A DNA stretch of 64,000 nt from Gentiana macrophylla (Eukaryota; Streptophyta; Magnoliopsida; Gentianales; Gentianaceae): assembly GCA_026214975.1 (NCBI GenBank), contig CM047806.1:54887947-54951946 (forward strand), read 5' to 3'. The notes under the pieces were generated by a model. It did not search any database and had not been told where the DNA came from. It saw only the letters and a program-made list of their open reading frames with translations. A program made the position numbers and the translations under genes. Below, in pieces: positions 1 to 11,696 of this stretch; the stretch's first letter is position 1, and each line of letters starts with the position of its first letter.

Positions 1-1260
1 AGGATATAACCTTGAAGATTCCATCTTTTGAATACCATATCCCAACTCCCAAAGTCTCTTTTAGATACTTGAGAACCCTTTTTACTGTAGCTAGATGACT
101 TTCTTTTGGTTTAGATTGAAATCTTGCACAAACACCTACAAAGAAAGGATATATCAGTCCACGGCGAAGAAGGTACAACAGATCGCCTATCATCCCTTCA
201 GTACAAGGTCCGATCAACATCTTTGCCTTCTTTATCTTCATCCAATCTAATGTTTGTACTCATAGGAGTTGATACCTTGGTCTTTGTTTTCCATACCAAA
301 TTTCTTGAAGAGCTCTTGGTATACTTGGTTTGATGAATGAAGATTCCATCTTTCATCTGTTTGACTTGTAATCCCAAGAAATAGTTCATTTCTCCCATCA
401 TACTCATTTGGAATTTACTTTTCATTAGATTAGCAAACTTTTCACACAAGAATTCATTTTTGAACCAAAAATTATGTCATCAACATAAATCTGTGCATCA
501 CAGGTGGTGTTTGTCTCCTTCATTGATTTCGAAAAGAGTCTTGTCAATGGTTTCTTTTGTAAAGCCATTGTCCACCAAGAATTGAGATAGGGTCTCATAC
601 CATGCTCTTGGTGCTTGTTTCAAACCATAAAGTGCCTTATTAAGTTTGTACACTTTATCTTCTTGATCTTTAACTTCAAAACCAGGAGGTTCTTTGAACA
701 TAAACCTCTTCCTCTAGAATGCCATTCTTAAATGCACTCTTGACATCCATCGGGTATACCTTGAAGTTTTTTGTAAAAGATATGCCAAGAATAGTCTTAT
801 TGCTTCCAATCTTGCAATAGGGGAATATGTCTCATCAAAATCTATTCCTTCTGCTTGAGAATAGCCTTTTGCTACTAGTCTGGCCTTGTTCCTTACAATG
901 GTACCAGATTCATCCAATTTGTTTTTGTATACCCATTTGGTTCCAATTATATTTGCATGATTAGGCCTTTCCACTAGTGTCCAAACTTGATTTCTTTCAA
1001 ATTCATTCAATTCTTCTTGCATAGAAATTATCCAATCTGGATCTGATATTGCTTCTTCAACAACTTTACGTTCCATTTGAGATAGAAAACAGGTAAACAT
1101 TGCCTCTAATTGTCTTCTAGTCCTCACACCTTGCTGTATATTGCCAATAACTTGCTCAGTAGGGTGATCCTTTAACCATTATGGATTTTGGTTAGATTGA
1201 TTCTCAGGAACATCATCTTCAAAGTAGGTCTCATTGTTGTTTGATTGTTGCATCGATGAG
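1..1260 (-). pseudogene. copia reverse transcriptase (and start of RNase H), broken
   Basis: Segments at 714-1127, 498-701 and 198-449 together cover the RVT_2 domain in order: the WI..MQEEL start, [26 protein letters not shown], then the YVDD catalytic box at 476-487, and the MSMMGEMNYFLGLQ block near 370-420. Frame changes at about 705, 490 and 450 prevent one continuous reading. The first 197 bases still read like the RT to RNase H linker (GMIGDLLYL). The segment is cut by the window edge. Upstream at 1130-1260 the linker includes HPTEQVIG, typical of SIRE pol. Not functional. Confidence 0.85.
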
Positions 1261-1262
1261 TG

Positions 1263-2492
1263 TTACCAGCAGGTGTTCAAAGAGGGGCGAGTCGAAACCT
1301 TTAAGTGATTTATTCTTTCCAAAACATCAACACATTCTGGATCAGTGACTTGTTGATTCTCAGCAGGTTCTGAAGTTTCATCTTCCATTCCAGTGAACTT
1401 AGGTTCATCAAATACAACATGTATTGTTTCTTCATGTTTCAGTGTCCTTTTATTCAGTACCCTGAATGCCTTGCTGATAGGAGAGTATCCCAAGAAAATT
1501 CCTTCAACTGATTTTGGTTGGAATGTCTTCAATTGATCCTTATGATTTAATATAAAACATTTGCTTCCAAATGGATGAAAATAGGATATATTAGGTTTTC
1601 TTCCATTCCAAATCTCATAAGGTGTCTTCAGCAGCTTCTTGTTCACTGTGGTCCTATTTTGTGTATAGCATGCTGTATTGACTGCTTCAGCCCAATATCT
1701 TTCAGGTAATAAAGCTTCACAAATCATAGTTCTTCCTGCTTCTTTCAAAGTCATGTTTCTTCTCTCAGCAACCCCATTTTGCTGAGGTGTACCAGCAACA
1801 GCTAGTTGATGCAGCACACCATTTTGCTCATAGTATTCTCTTATAACTTTATAGAGAAATTCAGTACCCTTATCTGATATGATCTTCACTACTGTCAAAC
1901 TTTTCTCATTTTGCAGTCTCTTCAAAAGTTCAGGCATCTTTTGAAGTATTTCACTTTTCTTGTTCATGAAAATTACCCAAGTGTATCTTGAATAATCATC
2001 CACAACTACTAGAGTGTACTTCTTTCCTGTTACACTAGTTGGTGTTACTAGTACAAATAGATCTATGTGCATCAGATCCAAGACTCTTTTTGTTGATTGC
2101 TTAGTCTTTGACTTGAAGTTTGATTTTGTCTGTTTACCTTGCTGACAAGCATCACATATAGCATCCTTTTTGAATGTGATCTCAGGTAAGCCAATCACCA
2201 GTTTCTTCTTCACCAACTGATTGATATCATCAAAATTTAGATGATTCAACTTCTTATGCCATAACCAATTTAGTTCTGACTTGGTATGCACAATCAGGCA
2301 TGTCTCTGGAACAGCAGTAGACCAATCCATAACATACATGTTTTGTTGTCTTCTTCCAGCCAACACAACTTGATCACCTCTTTCACTAATGACAATACAG
2401 GTGTTCTTGTCAAAAGTGACCTTGTAACCCATGTCACAAAAGCGCCCAATTGCTCGAGAGGTTGTAGTCCAGTCCTTCCACAAATGCAACAT
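1263..2492 (-). pseudogene. copia GAG-pre-integrase and integrase core
   Basis: A 409-residue open frame. It begins with the GAG-pre-integrase zinc-binding part (WHKKLNHLNF then CDACQQGK), followed by the rve core. Visible catalytic positions are the Asp of MHIDLF, the Asp of ISDKGTEF and the Glu of GTPQQNGVAERRN (DDE triad). The C-terminal KR.L.E..HVVFDE block precedes the linker to RT. In the intact family this enzyme inserts the cDNA into the genome. It is the longest surviving frame of this element, but its flanks are frameshifted, so it is a remnant of the polyprotein, not a gene. Confidence 0.88.
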
Positions 2493-2690
2493 TCCTGATT
2501 GTTAATCCATTTCTCACAAGTGTGCCATATCCTCTTGTGTATCCTGGTGTGTTTTTGTTGCCAACATTCACTCTTGGACCTTCCTTTGCCCCATAATTTG
2601 ACAAAAAGTGCTTATTATTTGTCATATGTATGGAACATCCACTGTCAAAGTACCAGACACCCTACAAAACAAAGTTAATGTATTTTAGGT
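2434..2690 (-). pseudogene. copia aspartic protease remnant
   Basis: Reading minus from about 2670, the sequence encodes GVWYFDSGCSIHMT, the usual copia protease start with the catalytic DSG, continuing through the 2434-2625 frame (NVAFVEGLDYNL). This is directly upstream of the GAG-pre-integrase part and slightly overlaps it in another frame, so a frameshift separates the two. A stop codon lies just before the GVW block. The family protease matures the Gag-Pol polyprotein. Confidence 0.75.
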
Positions 2691-4085
2691 ACCCAAAATT
2701 GTTTGGGTCCATGATGGTTAGTGGTAAGCATGACCCTTGGCAAGTTTCCATAAGGTCTTCTTTGAAAGGTATCATACTTTTGTTCATACATGTATTCTAC
2801 ACATCCATAAGGTCTAACATTTGGTTGTGTATGACTCACATATGCTTTCTGGCCTTTTGGTATGTAATGCTGTTTAGAGTGATTTCTGTTGTTAGAAGCA
2901 CCAGCATAACCATAGGTTTGCTGTCTGTTAGGAGCAGCCATGTTATATGGAGTCTGCTGAGGTACCTGCTGAGGTCTTGTATAAGTCCTCTGCTGAGTCC
3001 TCTGCTGATTCCATTGCTGAGGTTTTACCCTAGCAGCATGGTTATATCTATTGTTTCTAGCAGTAGGTGCAGGAATTTCAAATCATCATCGATGGGAATA
3101 ATCTACCTCCCCCCGAGATAAGTATCCCTAGAATGATTGACATTTTTAGGTTTAGGATTCTTATCCTTGGAATATTTATAATTTTTACCCTTTTGTGGTC
3201 TAGCAGACTTGGTAGCAGGTCTGCTATCAGTAGGTCTAGAAGGTCCAGCAGTCCTACCTGTGGATTTATTCCTTTTGTTAGGTACCGTTGACCTTCTTGA
3301 CTTCTGATTTTGCTTCCTTGAAGTCTTCTCAGTAGGCTTTACTGCCTCAGCAACCCTTTTTGGAGTTGGATCTTGTGCAGGTACAAACTTAGGACCAATT
3401 CTGATACTAGGTTCAGTAACCATATTGGATCCACTCTTTTTAGATTGTTGTGTTCCAAATCCAAGGCCTGTTCTATCACCATAAGGCTTTTTGATTTGAA
3501 TGCGAAGAGTGGAACTAGATTGCTCACAGATTCAAAGAACTCATCGAATGTACAACAGGCTTATGCTGATTCTGTCCAACCTCTTTTTCCTTTCCCTTGA
3601 GAATTCTTAATTCAGCTTTTAACCTTTCAACTTCTGTTTGAAAAGCTTCTTTTTCAGCCTTTACAATCTCATAACCAGATTGTATTATCCTCATTTGATT
3701 AAGGATGGCATCCAAAGTTTCTTCATTGTCAGAATTTTTAGGATTGAACCACAAGTTGATTCACAATCACTTTCAGCAGGAGTGTTTATAGATACATAAT
3801 TGTATACCTCCTCTGTTTCATCCATATTTGCCATTAAAGCATAATCATCCATATCAGCAACAAGTGCAGTATCATCATATTCATTTCCTTTTTCTGATTC
3901 AACTTTATATCCAGATTCATCTTCAGCAACCATAGCTTTTTTGACAGATCTTCTTTGTTGACTTTTGCTCTTCAGTAGGTCTGGACAGTCTGGTCTAAAA
4001 TGTCCAGGCTTCTTGCAATTGAAGCAAAGATAATCAGGTTCCATCTTCTGTTTTAGTTCAGGACAGTCAGGTTTGAAGTGTCCTG
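2691..4085 (-). pseudogene. copia gag C-terminal/zinc-knuckle region
   Basis: Two CCHC-type knuckles are visible on the minus strand: SGHFKPDCP at about 4085-4045 (first part lost) and CFNCKKPGHFRPDCP at about 4030-3985. They are followed by an acidic stretch (3691-3960), a coiled-coil-like piece (3524-3754), a basic proline/threonine/lysine-rich stretch (3103-3423) and a Gly/Tyr/Asn-rich stretch (2675-2941). In this family such knuckles bind RNA in the Gag particle. The frames do not join. The knuckle region starts abruptly at 4085 next to unrelated DNA, so this is the left edge of the insert that separates it from the rest of gag. Confidence 0.75.
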
Positions 4086-5240
4086 ATTTTCTTTCCCTTA
4101 AATATATATATATATATCTCTAATATACATATATATAAATATCCAAAATATTAAACTCCGAATAAAAGGAACCGAACCCAATATTTCATTTTTATAAAAT
4201 GACACGCCTCGCCTCTTTCCGAAAATCGGAATATTACAAATATCACACCTGTAACGCCCTGTCGCATAATGCATTAGACCCGAGTTGTGATGTTTTAGCT
4301 TCAGCGTTTAGTGTTGGATATGTATTATTTAAAAAGACTTCGTGTTTCGATATTTTATCTTGAAACATAACCAAGTTCTACATAATATGTAACGACCCAC
4401 TCCCAAAATGTGCAATATTCTTGGGAAATGAACTGTTCGGCCATGTTACGAAAGAAAAACATCATAACACGAAGCCTCGTAACTTAAAACTAAAAGAAGT
4501 AAAATAGTTGCGGAAGTTAAAATGCCTTGCATAAAATAAAATAAAGTGAAGTGGTCTACGGGGTCAACCCGATTTATTACAAAACACAAATAATATAAGT
4601 CTAAGTCCCAAATATTTATTTATCCTCAATTTCTATCTCCACTTCCTTGAACACATAGATGACCTCCTCGGAAGCAGACATGACATCAACTAAGATAATG
4701 TGACAGGATGCTACTGTTTTCGTGGTCGGGGCTAACTTGATCATCTGGAAAAAATTAAACATAAAATAAAGAGTGAGCTCGAAAGCCCCGTAAAGAATAA
4801 AATATCAAAAGGGAACTAGGGACGCCACTGGGTAGGCTATCCGGAGTTCCTTATTTTAATTATACCAGTAATATCAATTAAAAACAACTAATTGCTGAAT
4901 AATAATTTCTTGAAATAAAATCACCATAGTAATTGACTAAAAATGAATAAATTTACTATTGAATTAAGGAAGACTTGTATGCTAATCTGATTAATGATAC
5001 AGTCACTGAGACTAAACTGATAATAACTGAACTAGCGCAGACCGGATATCCATTATTCTTGCCCATATATGGGGACTAACCGGCTCCGGAAAATAATCTC
5101 ACATCTACTACCCGTGATTAGGGGCTAGTGCCGGGGACCCTCGAGGATTCACTGCTGTAAAACTGATACTAGTGACTTCTGACAAACATAATATTTTATC
5201 TCTATATAAATTTTCTATTTATTTATTTATGCATCCAAAC

Positions 5241-5334
<94 letters not shown>

Positions 5335-5381
5335 GTCAATATACAAATAGTATATATATATATACTATTTGTATATTGATT

Positions 5382-5421
<40 letters not shown>

Positions 5422-5436
5422 TATTTGTATATTGAC

Positions 5437-5471
<35 letters not shown>

Positions 5472-5592
5472 AAGGTTTCAAAGTTAGCATGTCCTCTGTA
5501 CGTTATTATTTCTTCCTCAAAACTTTTGGATCAACGGTTTACTTCCAAAGAAAAAAATTACATATAAATTAATAGGTAATGATAAATAATTT
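4086..5592 (-). repeat. gypsy LTR-like fragment with long (TA)n tracts
   Basis: No coding content. The sequence contains two LTR-edge-like starts, tgtaacgccctg at about 4249 and tgtaacgaccc at about 4388, and an agtgagctcgaaagccc motif near 4772. All of these are common in Tekay/Del-type LTRs. It separates the copia gag from its zinc knuckle. The right part (5242-5470) is almost pure TA. The assignment to a gypsy LTR is inference from motif style; exact ends were not found. Confidence 0.4.
5240..5470. repeat. (TA)n microsatellite with palindromic unit
   Basis: About 90 bp of TA dinucleotides (5242-5331) are followed by the word cgtcaatatacaaatag, a short TA tract, its inverse near 5364-5380, another TA tract, a second inverse copy near 5421-5440, and a further TA tract. 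The arrangement can fold into AT-rich cruciforms. The 5172-5572 open frames on the plus strand are only translations of this repeat. Confidence 0.9.
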
Positions 5593-7288
5593 TGTTGGTC
5601 CCTTGAATTAAGTTTAGAGGGGGGGCGGGGTGAATAAACTTAACACTTAAAACTTTGGAGTTAACAAATTCTGCAACTTCAAAGTGATCTGCGATACTTG
5701 ATGAATCTGTTGATACCTCAAGAGCCTCTTTGATAAACAAAGTAGTTCATCGATTGTTGAGTTTGCTGAATTTGTGCAATGGAATTATATCAAAATTAAG
5801 CCTTAATACTTGTTGTTAAATATGATACTAAGTATTAGATACTCATGAGTGTATGTGTGTGATTTCGGTTGCTAGATTCAAAGAGGTTGATGTGTAAAAT
5901 AAACTAAGTGCGGAATGTAAATGCTAAAAGTAAGTAGGCAGATTTTATAGTGGTTCCGGTGGTGTAATCTGTCACCCACTCTTCTCCTGTGATGTTGGAG
6001 GAAATTCACTAGAGATCTTTGATGTAGCTTTTACAAAGATTCCTAAGTTGCTTGTCCTTCACCAATAACTATGGCTTCACAAGCGGCGGGAGCATGTAGG
6101 ATTGCCGCTCCCGAGTCTTCCACTCGATCCTTGAAGGGTAGGATTGCCTCTTCACCACTCCACCACAAACAACAGATCTTTCACACAACAGCGTGCTTCA
6201 CTGTCTTTCAAGAGTTCTTTATAAAATAAAGATTGAATCAAATAAATGATTGATTCTTGCAAAGCAGCCTTGATTAGGATGATATAATCGACTGCTGCAC
6301 TTCAAGTGTGTATGCTTGATGTAGCTTGAATGTAGAAAACACTTGAAGAATTTCTCTAGATCAAGAGCTTTAAGTTCAAAGAAGTTCAAGAGGTGCTTTT
6401 CATTTCGGTAATATCTCTTCAAAGTTTGTTAATTTTCATCATCTTGTTTCGAGTTGAAAGTCCTCTATTTATAGGCAAGAATGCATGTGACTTGTATTTG
6501 AAATTCAAATGTAACCGTTCCTTGTTTTTGTCCCATCTGATTTGCATTCTGTCACTATTCATAGGATCGACATCATCAAAATTCCTTTTGACAAAGCGGC
6601 AAACAATCCACCCTTTGACTTATATTCATTGGATAATAATCTGAATCATCCCAACGTTTGTTTAATCTCAGCCTTTGATTTGTTTGATTGGTCAGAGGTA
6701 GTTGGCTGTCCTTATCCATGTAATCTTCCAATAATCTTGAATTAATTGAGGTATATTATCGCAGAGTTCATCATCTCATTGAGATACCTATCGATCTCAT
6801 TGAATCTGGAATTTGCTGTGTATAAAATACAATGCAGCTGACTTCTTTTATCTAACTTTTATTTGTGAAGTTAGATTACACCTTTTTAATTATAACCAAG
6901 TTCCAAACTTCATCCAACTTATGGAACTTAGACCTTGTACACAAGGTATATGTAATCAGTTTAGGTCATCACAGACTTGCCTAAATTTCGATTCCATATC
7001 CTTGACTTTAATTACTAAGTTTGATCCCTTAGCCTTCAGAATCGAGTTTGAGCCCTCACCTTCATTTCTCAAGAGGTTCCCGACTAGTCTCATCGACCTA
7101 TCTACCCCATCGATATTGACTAGTCTCATTGATATAAATCAAATGATTCTTTACAAATGCTTGTTTGATCAAACCTATTTATGAATCAAACTCTAATAAG
7201 CCTATACATTTGATCTAGACATCTTTTGCCTTTGCACTATAACAGCTAGTCTCGCACTCATCATCAAAACACAGAAATAAGTCTAACA
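5593..7288 (-). repeat. extra copy of the SIRE-type LTR inside gag
   Basis: Matches 8185-9928 along its length, for example the tagtggttcc..ggtggtgtaat module (5950-5975 against about 8550-8575) and the terminal agacatctttt..gcctttg block (7218-7240 against 9858-9880). It begins tgttggtccc and ends tctaaca on the plus strand, so the LTR has TGTT..AACA ends. Its TATA box reads on the minus strand as cctataaatag near 6465-6475. Flanking pentamers are aattt (5588-5592) and acttt (7289-7293), an imperfect TSD. No primer site follows it, so it looks like a solo LTR or the 3' LTR of a deleted copy. It is visibly diverged from the other LTR. Confidence 0.75.
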
Positions 7289-8090
7289 ACTTTCCTTTAA
7301 AAAACATAGCCAATAGGGCAATTTGCTCTTGCATCTCATCCAGTAGATCATCTTGAGCTCCTGATGTTTCTTCTTGATGTGAAGCAGCCAATGCAGTGGT
7401 CTTTGTTTCTTCTTTTTCAGCCTCAGGTGCAAGTTTCTTACTGAATTCATAAGCCTTGAGATCTGAAAATAACTTGAAGCTATCCTCTTCATGTAATCTT
7501 CTCATCTCTTTTATGGCAATCACCTTCATCTCCCAAACTTCTTTTGCAGGTAAATCTTCTAGGATCTTTGAGTTGATTTCTTCTTTTGAATACTTTACAC
7601 TCAGTAGGGTGAGTTCATCCATGATTGCATTGAATCTTGACTCCATTTGTTCAATAGTTTCATTTGGTTTCATTTTGAACTCTTGGAACTTCTTCTTTGC
7701 CACACTGATTTTGTTCTACTTTATTGCATCAGTGCCTTCACAAATTAATTGTAACTTATCCCAAATTTCCTTTGCAGTCTTGCAATCCTTCACTTTCATG
7801 TACATATTGCTATCAAAGTTCTGTATATTATATCAATAGCAATATTGTTGAGGTTTGCTCTTTTTCTATCTTCAACATTCCATTCTCTTTTTGGTTTTGG
7901 AATGTACTATGTTTGACCATCTACAGTATAGCTTTTGTGATTTCCAGTGGTCCATCAGTCAGCACATCCATCATCTCATCATGTGTTGCAGCTAGAAAAG
8001 CATGCATACGGCGTTTATACTCATCAAAACGATCTAAAGAACGCATCAACATTGTTCAAGCATACTGGTTGTTATCCATGATGCAAAGCT
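7289..8090 (-). pseudogene. copia gag (UBN2 domain), broken
   Basis: The frame at 7215-7703 encodes a gag-polypeptide (UBN2-like) segment: MKPNETIEQMESRF and EDLPAKEVWEMKV, followed by a Lys/Glu-rich stretch ending at the LTR edge 7288. Upstream, about 8090-7930 reads MDNNQYA, stop, then MLMRSLDRFDEYKRRM and HDEMMDVLTDGP in the same family style. Stops and frameshifts intervene at 7704-7930. Gag forms the virus-like particle. The start at about 8088 lies roughly 95 bp inside the LTR and primer site, as expected. Confidence 0.75.
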
Positions 8091-8170
8091 TCAAAAATCA
8101 GAAACTTGAAAAAGTTTTCAAAGTATTTTTGCAAGCACTACAAGTAGGATTACTTCAGAACAGAAGCACT

Positions 8171-8184
8171 GCTCCAATACCAAT
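8171..8184 (-). other. primer-binding site, tRNA-iMet type (mutated)
   Basis: Directly inside the LTR edge the minus strand reads tggtattggagc, two mismatches from the tggtatcagagc that matches plant initiator tRNA-Met. Position and orientation identify 8185-9928 as the 5' LTR. Confidence 0.65.
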
Positions 8185-9928
8185 TTTTGGTCCCTTGAAA
8201 AGGCTTTGGTTAAGTTTAGAGGGGGGGGGGTGAATAAACTTAAAACTTAAAACTTTTGGATTTAACAAACTCAAGAAATTTCGTAGCTTGTCGATCGCTC
8301 GAGAGTCTCGACGACCACTCGAGAGTCTGACGACAAATTTCGAGAGAGTCCGCTAACTATTGATTTTTTTGAATTTGTTGCAGCGGAATATATTCAAGTT
8401 AAGCCTTATTACTTGTTGTTAAAATATGATACTAAGTATTAGATACTCAGTACTGTAAGTGTGTGATTCAGTTGCTAGTTTCAGTAGGTTGATGTGTTAA
8501 ATATACTAAGTGTAGAAATTAAATGCAGAAAGTAAGTAGGCAATTTTTATAGTGGTTCCAGGTGGTGTAATCCTGTCAGTCCACTCTTCTCCTGTGATGT
8601 TGGAGCTAATTCACTAGAGATCTTTGAGGTTGCAGTTACAAAAAATCCCTAAGTTGTTTGTCCTTCACCAATAACTATGGCTTCACAAACCGAACACTTG
8701 GAACAGGTAGGATTGCTGCTCCAAAGTCTTCCACTGGTCCTTGAAGGGTAGGATTGCCTCTTCACCAGCTCCACAACAAACAACAGTCCTTGACACCAAA
8801 AGATGCTTCTCTGTCTTCAGCAGGTTTCTTGTAAAAGAAAGTTTGAATCAAGTAAGTGATTCAGCTTTCAGCAGCTTGATCAGGATGAAATGATCAGCAG
8901 CTTGAAGACTTCAAGTGTGTAAACCTGATGTAGCTTGATAACAGATTACACTTGAAGAATTTACTGGATCAGTAGCTTTAAGTTCAGTAGGGTCAACAGG
9001 GTGAGTTTCTTGATAGTAAACTTGATAGCTTCAGGCAAATTATCTTCTAGTTCATTAATTCTCATCACCATTCATAACTTGTTTCTGTATCAGGGGTCTT
9101 CTATTTATAAGTGAGAATCCTTGTGACTTATGTTTGAAATTCAAAACATAGTCGTTTCTGATTTGTCCCATCTTGACTTGCTTTCGTCTCAGACATAGTA
9201 ATCGACATCGTCGATTTACTTTTTGACGTTTTTCGATCGCCCACCCTTTGACTGTTATCCATTGGATAAACCTCTGTTTCTTTCCAACGTCCCTTTAATC
9301 TTAGCCATTGATTTGTTGACAAAATCAAGAGTTGTTATCCGTCCTTATCCTTGTAATCTTCCAATGTAACCTTTGATTAAATCGAAATATATGTTCAAGA
9401 GTTCTGTGAATGTAAGTCTCATTGAAATGCATGTCGATTATTGATCCAAAATTCTTTGTGTTTTTAAAACACTGCAATGACTTTCCTTATATCTAACTTT
9501 TTATTATGAAGTTAGATTACACCATTTTGATCATAACCGAGTTCCAAACACCACTTAACTTATGGAACTTAGACCTTGAACACAAGGTATATGCAATCAG
9601 TTTAGGTCATCACTGACTTCCCTAAATTCTGATTCCATACCCTTGACTTTAATTACTAAGTTTGATCCCTTAGCCTTCAATATCTGAGTTTGAGCCCTCA
9701 GCCTTCTGTCTTCAGCAGGTTCCTAGACTAGTCTACTGACTCAGGTACCCTACTGATCTAGACAGGTCTGCTGATAGAAGTTAGCTGACCTTTTACAGTG
9801 CTTGTTTGATCAAACCTATAAAAGATCAAACTCTAATAAGCCTATACATTTGATCTAGACATCTTTTTGCCTTTGATCTATGACAGCTAGTCTGGCACTC
9901 ATCATTAAAACTTAAAATAAGTCCAACA
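8185..9928 (-). repeat. 5' LTR of the SIRE-type copia element
   Basis: About 1.74 kb, ending plus-strand gtccaaca at 9928 (minus-strand start TGTTGG). On the minus strand a TATA box (cttataaatag) lies near 9098-9108. A G-tract next to tgaataaac (about 8220-8240) lies near the LTR 3' end, as in the copy at 5593. The right edge abuts gypsy integrase coding sequence (EKLITGPQLVQEAF then LTR). Confidence 0.85.
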
Positions 9929-10950
9929 AAATGCTTCCTGAACTAGCTGAGGTCCGGTAATTAACTTTTCTCCAACTTCATCCCAGTACAACGGTGATCG
10001 GCACTTCCGTCCATACAAAGCTTCAAATGGAGGCATTTTAATGCTCGAATGATAACTGTTATTATAGGCAAATTCAGGTAAAGTCAGATAATTATTCCAT
10101 TGTCCTTCAAGCTCCAAAATGCAAGCTCTTAACATATCTTCTAGGGTTTGAATTGTCCTTTCAGATCGACTGCCTGCCTCGAGAATGGAAAGTCAGACTC
10201 AATCGTAATTGAGCACCATGGCGCATCAGAGACTCTTTCAAAACTGAGATGTGAATCGTGGATCTCTATCTGAAACAATCGAGACTGAAACCCCATAAAG
10301 TCTAACGATCTCCTTGATATACAATTCCGCCATCTAATCCAAGGACATGGTATTCTTGATGGCTAAGAAATGTGCCGACTTGGTTAAGCGATCAACAATT
10401 ACCCAAATTGTATCCATTCCACCTTGAACCTTTGGCAGTCCTGTGATAAAATCTGTAGTGATGTGCTCCCATTTCCACACCGGTATTTCCAAAGGTTGAA
10501 GTAAACCTACTGAGTCTCTCGATGTTCTCGCTTTAACTGTTGACATGTAGGACACTTGGCAACATATTCTGCAATATCTATTTTCATCCTTCTCCACCAA
10601 TAGTAACCCTTAAGGTCCGGGTACATCTTAGTGTTTCCAGGATGGAACACAAAACCCAATTAATGAGCTTCCTTCATTATATCCTCCTTCAAATCCAACA
10701 CTTTTCGAACACACAATCGGTTTTTAAACCATAAGGATCCATCTGTTCTGATCTAAAAATCCGTACTTGAACCATCTTCCGCTTTCTTTCTCATTTTATA
10801 CAAAAATGGATCATTCTCCTGAGCTGCCTTGATTCGATCGACCAAGGTAGAATGAGCGGTCAAAGAAGCTAAGGTAAAATTTGATTTTGGACCGATGACC
10901 TCAAGTTGTAAACGATCAAATTCCATGATTAACTCCTTCTGAGTCGTCAA
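9929..10950 (-). pseudogene. gypsy integrase, truncated
   Basis: Minus-strand pieces at 10753-10950, 10334-10600 and 9905-10135 carry the linker, the zinc-finger remnant (C..C of CPTCQQ near 10545), the rve core (WEHITTDFITGLP, then IWVIVDRLTKSAHF) and the downstream NNSYHSSIKMPPFEALYGRKCRSP block. The middle part (10140-10333) still reads [25 protein letters not shown], with stops around it. The frame ends at the SIRE LTR (9928); residues past that point belong to the LTR. A chromodomain, if any, would lie outside the window. Confidence 0.82.
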
Positions 10951-10968
10951 GGCCGAGCATCGAATCGA

Positions 10969-11664
10969 TCATCGATTTTTCGCGCCAACGACCGCTACCA
11001 AGTTTTCTTTACCTGGGTGATAATGGATGGAAATATCGTAATCCTTAAGGTATTCCAACCAACGTCTTTGTCTCAGATTCAACTCCTTCTGGGTAAAAAT
11101 ATATTTGAGACTTTTGTGGTTAGTGAAAATTTTGCAGGAAACTCCATACGAATAATGTCTCCAAAGTTTCAAAGCAAAAATCACTGCTGCTAATTCAAGA
11201 TCATGAGTCGGATAATTCTTCTCATGAGTCTTCAATTGTCTCGAAGCTTATGCGATAACTTTGTCATTTTGCATCAGAACACAACCAAGTCCTTGATGGG
11301 ATGCATCGCTATAAATCTCATATTCCATATCAGGGGTAGGCAAGGTCAGTATAGGTGCTATCACTAAACGTTTTTTCAACTCTTGGAATGATCTTTCACA
11401 TTCATCATTCCACTGAAACTTCACATCCTTCCGGGTTAACTTAGTCAATGGGGCTGCTAGAAGGGAGAAGTCCTTAACAAACTTACGATAATAGCTCGCC
11501 AATCCCAGAAAACTTCTTATCTCAGTGGCACTGGTCGGCCTTTTCCAGTTCACCACTGCTTCTACCTTAGATGGGTCCACAGAAACACCATCTCCTGAAA
11601 TCACATGTCCAAGAAAAGAATCTTTGTCCAACCAGAATTCATACTTACTAAACTTCCTATACAA
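10969..11664 (-). pseudogene. gypsy RT thumb and RNase H
   Basis: Two frames (11248-11664 and 10969-11235) carry [21 protein letters not shown], the [15 protein letters not shown] connection and the RNase H core: [36 protein letters not shown] and [20 protein letters not shown]. RNase H acidic positions D (YSDAS), E (DLELAA) and D or N (FTNHKSL, where Asp is usual) are visible; the last looks substituted. A single stop at about 11240 separates the frames. Confidence 0.85.
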
Positions 11665-11696
11665 CTATTTTTCTCTGACAATTTGCAACACAATCT

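Larger units (their letters stand above)
1..9928 (-). mobile_element. SIRE-type Ty1/copia retrotransposon, decayed and interrupted
   Basis: On the minus strand the order is LTR (8185-9928), primer site, gag (about 8090-7289), then zinc knuckle, protease, integrase and reverse transcriptase (4085 to 1), with the 3' part outside the window. Copia order (integrase before RT) is seen directly. The RT segment with a C-terminal MMGE..YFLGLQ block and the long LTR of about 1.7 kb are what I know from the SIRE/Maximus lineage. Frameshifts and stops break every domain. The right LTR edge lies in the integrase of a gypsy element; the 5 bases after it are aaatg, and the matching TSD would lie left of the window. 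An insert (4086-7288) separates gag from the zinc knuckle. Confidence 0.85.

Noticed and set aside
5172..5572. Open frames of alternating Tyr and Ile
   Set aside because: Pure translation of (TA)n; no coding value.
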